The position numbers were made by a program, and so were the translations under genes. The notes under the pieces are model-generated. The model was not told the origin of the DNA and searched no databases. It saw only the letters and a list, made by a program, of their open reading frames with translations. A stretch of DNA of 16,158 nucleotides. Origin: an uncultured Micrococcus sp. (GTDB lineage Bacteria; Actinomycetota; Actinomycetes; Actinomycetales; Micrococcaceae). How positions within the stretch are numbered: position 1 is the first letter of the stretch; each line of letters begins with the position of its first letter. The DNA lies in NCBI GenBank assembly GCA_946222435.1, contig CAMIOJ010000011.1:1-16158 (forward strand). The letters run 5' to 3'. Below are positions 13,072-16,158 of this stretch, one piece after another.

Positions 13072-16000
13072 ATGCTCGTCACCCTGATCGCCCTGTTCGC
13101 GGTCTCTATGGTGGCGCCCTGGATCTTCCGCTTCACCGGCCGGCAGGGGTTCTACGTGCTCGCCGCGGTGCCCGCGGCCGGCTTCGTCTGGCTCCTGACC
13201 CGCCTGCCGGACGTCTTCGCGCTGCAGTCAGCGATCGATGCCGGGGAGCCGGTGCCCGCGCAGGCAGCGGGGCTGGTGCGCGACATCGCCTGGGTCCCGT
13301 TCCTGGACGTGTCCGTGAGCTTCCGGCTGGACGCGCTCTCCGCGTTCATGTCCCTGATCGTGCTCGGCGTGGGCGCGCTGGTGCTGGCCTACTGCGCCCG
13401 GTACTTCCGCACGCATGAGAAGAAGAACGCCGTCTTCGGCGGCCAGCTGCTGGCCTTCGCCGGCGCGATGTTCGGCCTGGTGACCACGGACGACCTGATG
13501 GTGCTCTACACCTTCTGGGAGATCACCTCGGTCCTGTCCTTCCTGCTCATCGGCTATGCGGGACAGCGCATCTTCGCCCGCCGTTCGGCCATCCAGGCGC
13601 TGATCGTCACCACCTTCGGCGGCCTCGCCATGCTGGTCGGCCTGCTCATGCTGGGCATCCAGGCCGGCTCGTGGAAGGTCTCCGGCGTCCTGGCGGCGGC
13701 CCCCGGGCTGCTCGCCGACCCGGCCCTGCGCGGCTACGCGGAATGGGCCGTCGCCCTCGTGCTGATCGGCGCGCTGACGAAGTCCGCGCAGATCCCGTTC
13801 CACTTCTGGCTGCCCGCGGCCATGGCGGCGCCGACGCCGGTCTCGGCCTACCTGCACGCCGCCGCCATGGTGAAGGCCGGGATCTTCCTCGTGGCCCGCC
13901 TCGCCCCGGCCTACGCCGGTCTGGTCAGCTGGCAGGTCCTCGTGCTCGGCGTCGGCCTGGCGACCCTCGTGGTGGGCGGCTACCGCGCCCTGCGGCAGAC
14001 GGACATCAAGCTCGTGCTCGCCTACGGCACCGTCTCCCAGCTCGGCTTCCTCATGGTGGCCAACGGCTTCGGCACCCGGGACGCCGCCATGGCCGGACTC
14101 GCGATGCTGATCGCCCACACCCTGTTCAAGGCGCCGCTGTTCATGGTGGTCGGCATCATCGACCATGAGACCGGCACCCGTGACGTGCGGAAGCTCTCCG
14201 GCATCGGGCGTCGGCACAAGGTCCTGGCCGGCATGACCGCGGTGGCCGCGGCCTCGATGGCCGGGCTGCCCCCGCTGTTCGGCTTCGTGGCCAAGGAGTC
14301 CGTCCTCGAGGCCGCCCACCACACCGCCGAGCACGGCGGCACCGTCTGGGCCTGGACCCCGCTGGTGGTCCTCTCCCTCGGCTCCGTGCTCACCGTGGCC
14401 TATACATGCCGCTTCCTCTGGGGCGCCTTCGCCACCAAGCACGAGGAGGGCGAGGACGGTGCCGTCCGCCCGGTCCCCGCGACCGCCTTCCACACCCCGG
14501 TCACCGCGCTGGAGATCGGACCGGCCATGGTGCTCACGGTCCTCTGCCTGGCGCTGGCCGTGGTCCCCGGCCCCATCGAGCAGGTCATCACCGCCCACAC
14601 CGGCGCGGTCGCACCGCTCGACCCTGAACAGAAGCCGGCCTACCTCGCCCTGTGGCACGGGCTGACCCCGATCCTCGCGCTCTCGGCGGCAATCGTCGGC
14701 GCCGGACTGCTGCTGGCCTGGCATCGCACCCGCGTCGAGGCGGCCCAGGCCCGCGTCCAGTTCCCCGTGGACGCGGCGAAGACCTACCAGCGGCTCGTCG
14801 GCCTGCTGGACGAGGTCGCGGTGTGGGTCACCGGTCGCACCCAGACGGGCTCCCTGAGCGCCTACCTCGGCATCATCCTGACGGTGGCCCTGGCCCTGCC
14901 GCTGTTCTTCATGCTCTTCCCGGCAGGGGAGCACGACCGTCACATCGCGACCCTGTGGACGCAGGCGGACCTCGTGGTCGCGGAGGACGCGGCCCAGGCC
15001 TTCGTGGTCCTGACGATCGCCGTCGGCACCGTCGGCGCGGTCCGCGCGCACCGACGATTCGTGGCCGCCCTGCTGGTGGCCATCACCGGCTACGGAGCCG
15101 CGGCGATCTTCGCGCTCCGCGGTGCCCCGGACCTGGCGATCACCCAGGTCCTGGTGGAGACCATCATCCTCGTCACCCTCGTGCTGGGCCTGCGCACCCT
15201 GCCCGCGAGCTGGGACAAGCGCTCGTCCGGGAAGACCCGCCGCGGGCCCCGTCTGGCGATCGCGGTGTCCTTCGCCCTAGTGATGATGTGGGTCGCCGCC
15301 ACCTCCCTCGCCGCCCGCACCGCCGAGCCCGTCTCCCTGCGCATGCCCGAGCTCGCCTACACGGAGGGCTACGGCACCAACGTGGTGAACGTGATCCTGG
15401 TGGACATCCGTGCCTGGGACACGTGGGGGGAGATCACCGTGCTGGCCGCGGCCGCCACCGGCGTCGCCTCGCTGATCTTCCTCCAGCACCGGGACCGCCG
15501 CGGACGGTCCCTGTCCGACGTGAAGACCGGCTCGGTGGGGCGCATCACCGCCGAGTCCGCGATGGGCACCGCCGTGCTCTCGACCGTGCGCCGCTTCGCG
15601 GTGGACGATTCGTCGGCCTGGCTCGAGGGCGGCCGCACCCTGGCCCCCGAGCGCCGGTCCATCGTGTTCGAGGTCGTCACGCGCCTGATGTTCCACTCGA
15701 TGGTGCTCTTCTCCCTGTACCTGCTGCTGGCCGGTCACAACACCCCCGGCGGCGGCTTCGCCGGCGGCCTGCTGGCGGGCCTGGCCCTCACCCTGAGGTA
15801 CCTCGCCGGCGGCCGCTACGAGCTGCAGGCCGCCCTCAAGGTCCCCGCCGGCGTGCTGCTCGGCGCCGGGCTCGCCCTCGCATCGCTGGCGGGCCTGATG
15901 CCGCTGTTCTTCGGCGGCCAGGTCCTCCAGTCCGCCTACGTCGAGTTCCACGACCTCTGGCTGCTCGGCGACGTCAAGCTGGTCACGGCCACGGTGTTCG

Positions 16001-16158
16001 ACATCGGCGTGTACCTCGTGGTCGTCGGCCTGGTCGTGGACGTGCTCCGCTCCCTCGGCTCCGAGATCGACCGCCGCGGGGACGAGGCCCGGATCGCGCG
16101 GGAGAAGGCGCGGCGCCACCGCAGGCGCCGGCACCACCGCACCGGCGTGTCCGGCGCC
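13072..16158 (+). CDS. mrpA: Mrp-type Na+/H+ antiporter subunit A with MrpB-type domain (3' partial)
   Basis: The frame runs 1029 codons without a stop to the right edge. Order: NuoL-like N-terminal helices (VSFRLDALSAFMSLIVLGVG, about 81-100); proton-antiporter core with E150 in LYTFWEITS, K237 in LTKSAQIPFHFWLP, H262 and K268 in LHAAAMVKAG; an MbhD-like block GAPDLAITQVLVETI (684-698); an MbhE-like block VNVILVDIRAWDTWGEI (about 772-788); and an MnhB-type domain from about 863 with HNTPGGGFAGGLLAG (H889). The final visible segment is strongly Arg/His-rich. Subunit A is a main proton/sodium channel subunit of the multi-protein Mrp antiporter, which sits in the membrane and supports sodium and pH homeostasis; mrpC-G would be expected downstream. 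ATG 13072 is the only possible start, because an in-frame TGA lies 15 nt before it and GAAGGGA gives the ribosome site. The gene follows the MFS gene by 41 nt. Confidence 0.94.
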   Translation, partial: MLVTLIALFAVSMVAPWIFRFTGRQGFYVLAAVPAAGFVWLLTRLPDVFALQSAIDAGEPVPAQAAGLVRDIAWVPFLDVSVSFRLDALSAFMSLIVLGVGALVLAYCARYFRTHEKKNAVFGGQLLAFAGAMFGLVTTDDLMVLYTFWEITSVLSFLLIGYAGQRIFARRSAIQALIVTTFGGLAMLVGLLMLGIQAGSWKVSGVLAAAPGLLADPALRGYAEWAVALVLIGALTKSAQIPFHFWLPAAMAAPTPVSAYLHAAAMVKAGIFLVARLAPAYAGLVSWQVLVLGVGLATLVVGGYRALRQTDIKLVLAYGTVSQLGFLMVANGFGTRDAAMAGLAMLIAHTLFKAPLFMVVGIIDHETGTRDVRKLSGIGRRHKVLAGMTAVAAASMAGLPPLFGFVAKESVLEAAHHTAEHGGTVWAWTPLVVLSLGSVLTVAYTCRFLWGAFATKHEEGEDGAVRPVPATAFHTPVTALEIGPAMVLTVLCLALAVVPGPIEQVITAHTGAVAPLDPEQKPAYLALWHGLTPILALSAAIVGAGLLLAWHRTRVEAAQARVQFPVDAAKTYQRLVGLLDEVAVWVTGRTQTGSLSAYLGIILTVALALPLFFMLFPAGEHDRHIATLWTQADLVVAEDAAQAFVVLTIAVGTVGAVRAHRRFVAALLVAITGYGAAAIFALRGAPDLAITQVLVETIILVTLVLGLRTLPASWDKRSSGKTRRGPRLAIAVSFALVMMWVAATSLAARTAEPVSLRMPELAYTEGYGTNVVNVILVDIRAWDTWGEITVLAAAATGVASLIFLQHRDRRGRSLSDVKTGSVGRITAESAMGTAVLSTVRRFAVDDSSAWLEGGRTLAPERRSIVFEVVTRLMFHSMVLFSLYLLLAGHNTPGGGFAGGLLAGLALTLRYLAGGRYELQAALKVPAGVLLGAGLALASLAGLMPLFFGGQVLQSAYVEFHDLWLLGDVKLVTATVFDIGVYLVVVGLVVDVLRSLGSEIDRRGDEARIAREKARRHRRRRHHRTGVSGA

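Noticed and set aside
13228..15051. Minus-strand open frame of 607 codons opposite mrpA
   Set aside because: It is an antisense shadow. The plus strand encodes a continuous MrpA with conserved Glu, Lys and His residues.
1..16158. Search for CRISPR arrays, insertion sequences, att duplications, toxin-antitoxin or defence genes
   Set aside because: No tandem spaced repeats, transposase, integrase or defence-type genes are visible. The HerA-like ATPase lacks a nuclease partner such as NurA or SIR2 next to it, so I do not call it a defence system.

Overview
The window is a very GC-rich (roughly 70% or more by eye) stretch of actinobacterial chromosome. Codon third positions are almost always G or C. 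Some genes appear to be read from near-leaderless starts, and the protein families (CopD-CtaG fusion, Mycobacterium-type Dcd, a single-chain MrpA with MrpB-type domain) fit the Actinobacteria. I favour the Micrococcaceae, probably Micrococcus or a close relative. This is inferred from composition and gene content only.

Layout. (1) 1-4568, plus strand, iron/copper/oxidase block: the 3' part of a Tat-exported DyP peroxidase (EfeB), a CopD-CtaG fusion membrane protein, and a lipoprotein whose gene overlaps the fusion gene by 14 nt. (2) 4569-7341, plus strand, redox pair: an NHLRC2-like thioredoxin/NHL-propeller protein behind a perfect 15-bp hairpin, then a small flavodoxin-like protein. (3) 7342-9745: a long near-perfect hairpin separates the flavodoxin gene from a convergent HerA-like (DUF853) ATPase on the minus strand. 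That ATPase gene diverges from a four-helix membrane protein of unknown function. (4) 9838-11003, minus strand: an AEC-family permease and, upstream of it, tRNA-Gly(CCC) with its own hairpin terminator. (5) 11081-16158, plus strand: dcd and an Atg22-like major facilitator transporter in one operon, then a large MrpA-type antiporter subunit that runs off the 3' edge after 1029 codons.

There is no mobile element, CRISPR array, integrase or phage gene, and no gene-free stretch above 300 bases. The longest spacer, 10855-11092, holds the tRNA, its terminator and two promoters. All ten protein genes look like ordinary chromosomal genes. The two ends of the window cut genes: efeB lacks its start and mrpA lacks its stop.

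The less ordinary signals are small. There are near-leaderless TANNNT-N6/7-start arrangements at several genes, and two candidate -10 boxes that overlap the stop codon of the preceding gene. By eye there is a single in-frame ATA and a single in-frame AGA codon, both near gene ends. There are three strong hairpins, and an AT-rich patch with an imperfect palindrome upstream of mrpA. I found no convincing new multi-gene system. The best candidate for new biology is the coupled EfeB / CopD-CtaG / lipoprotein set.
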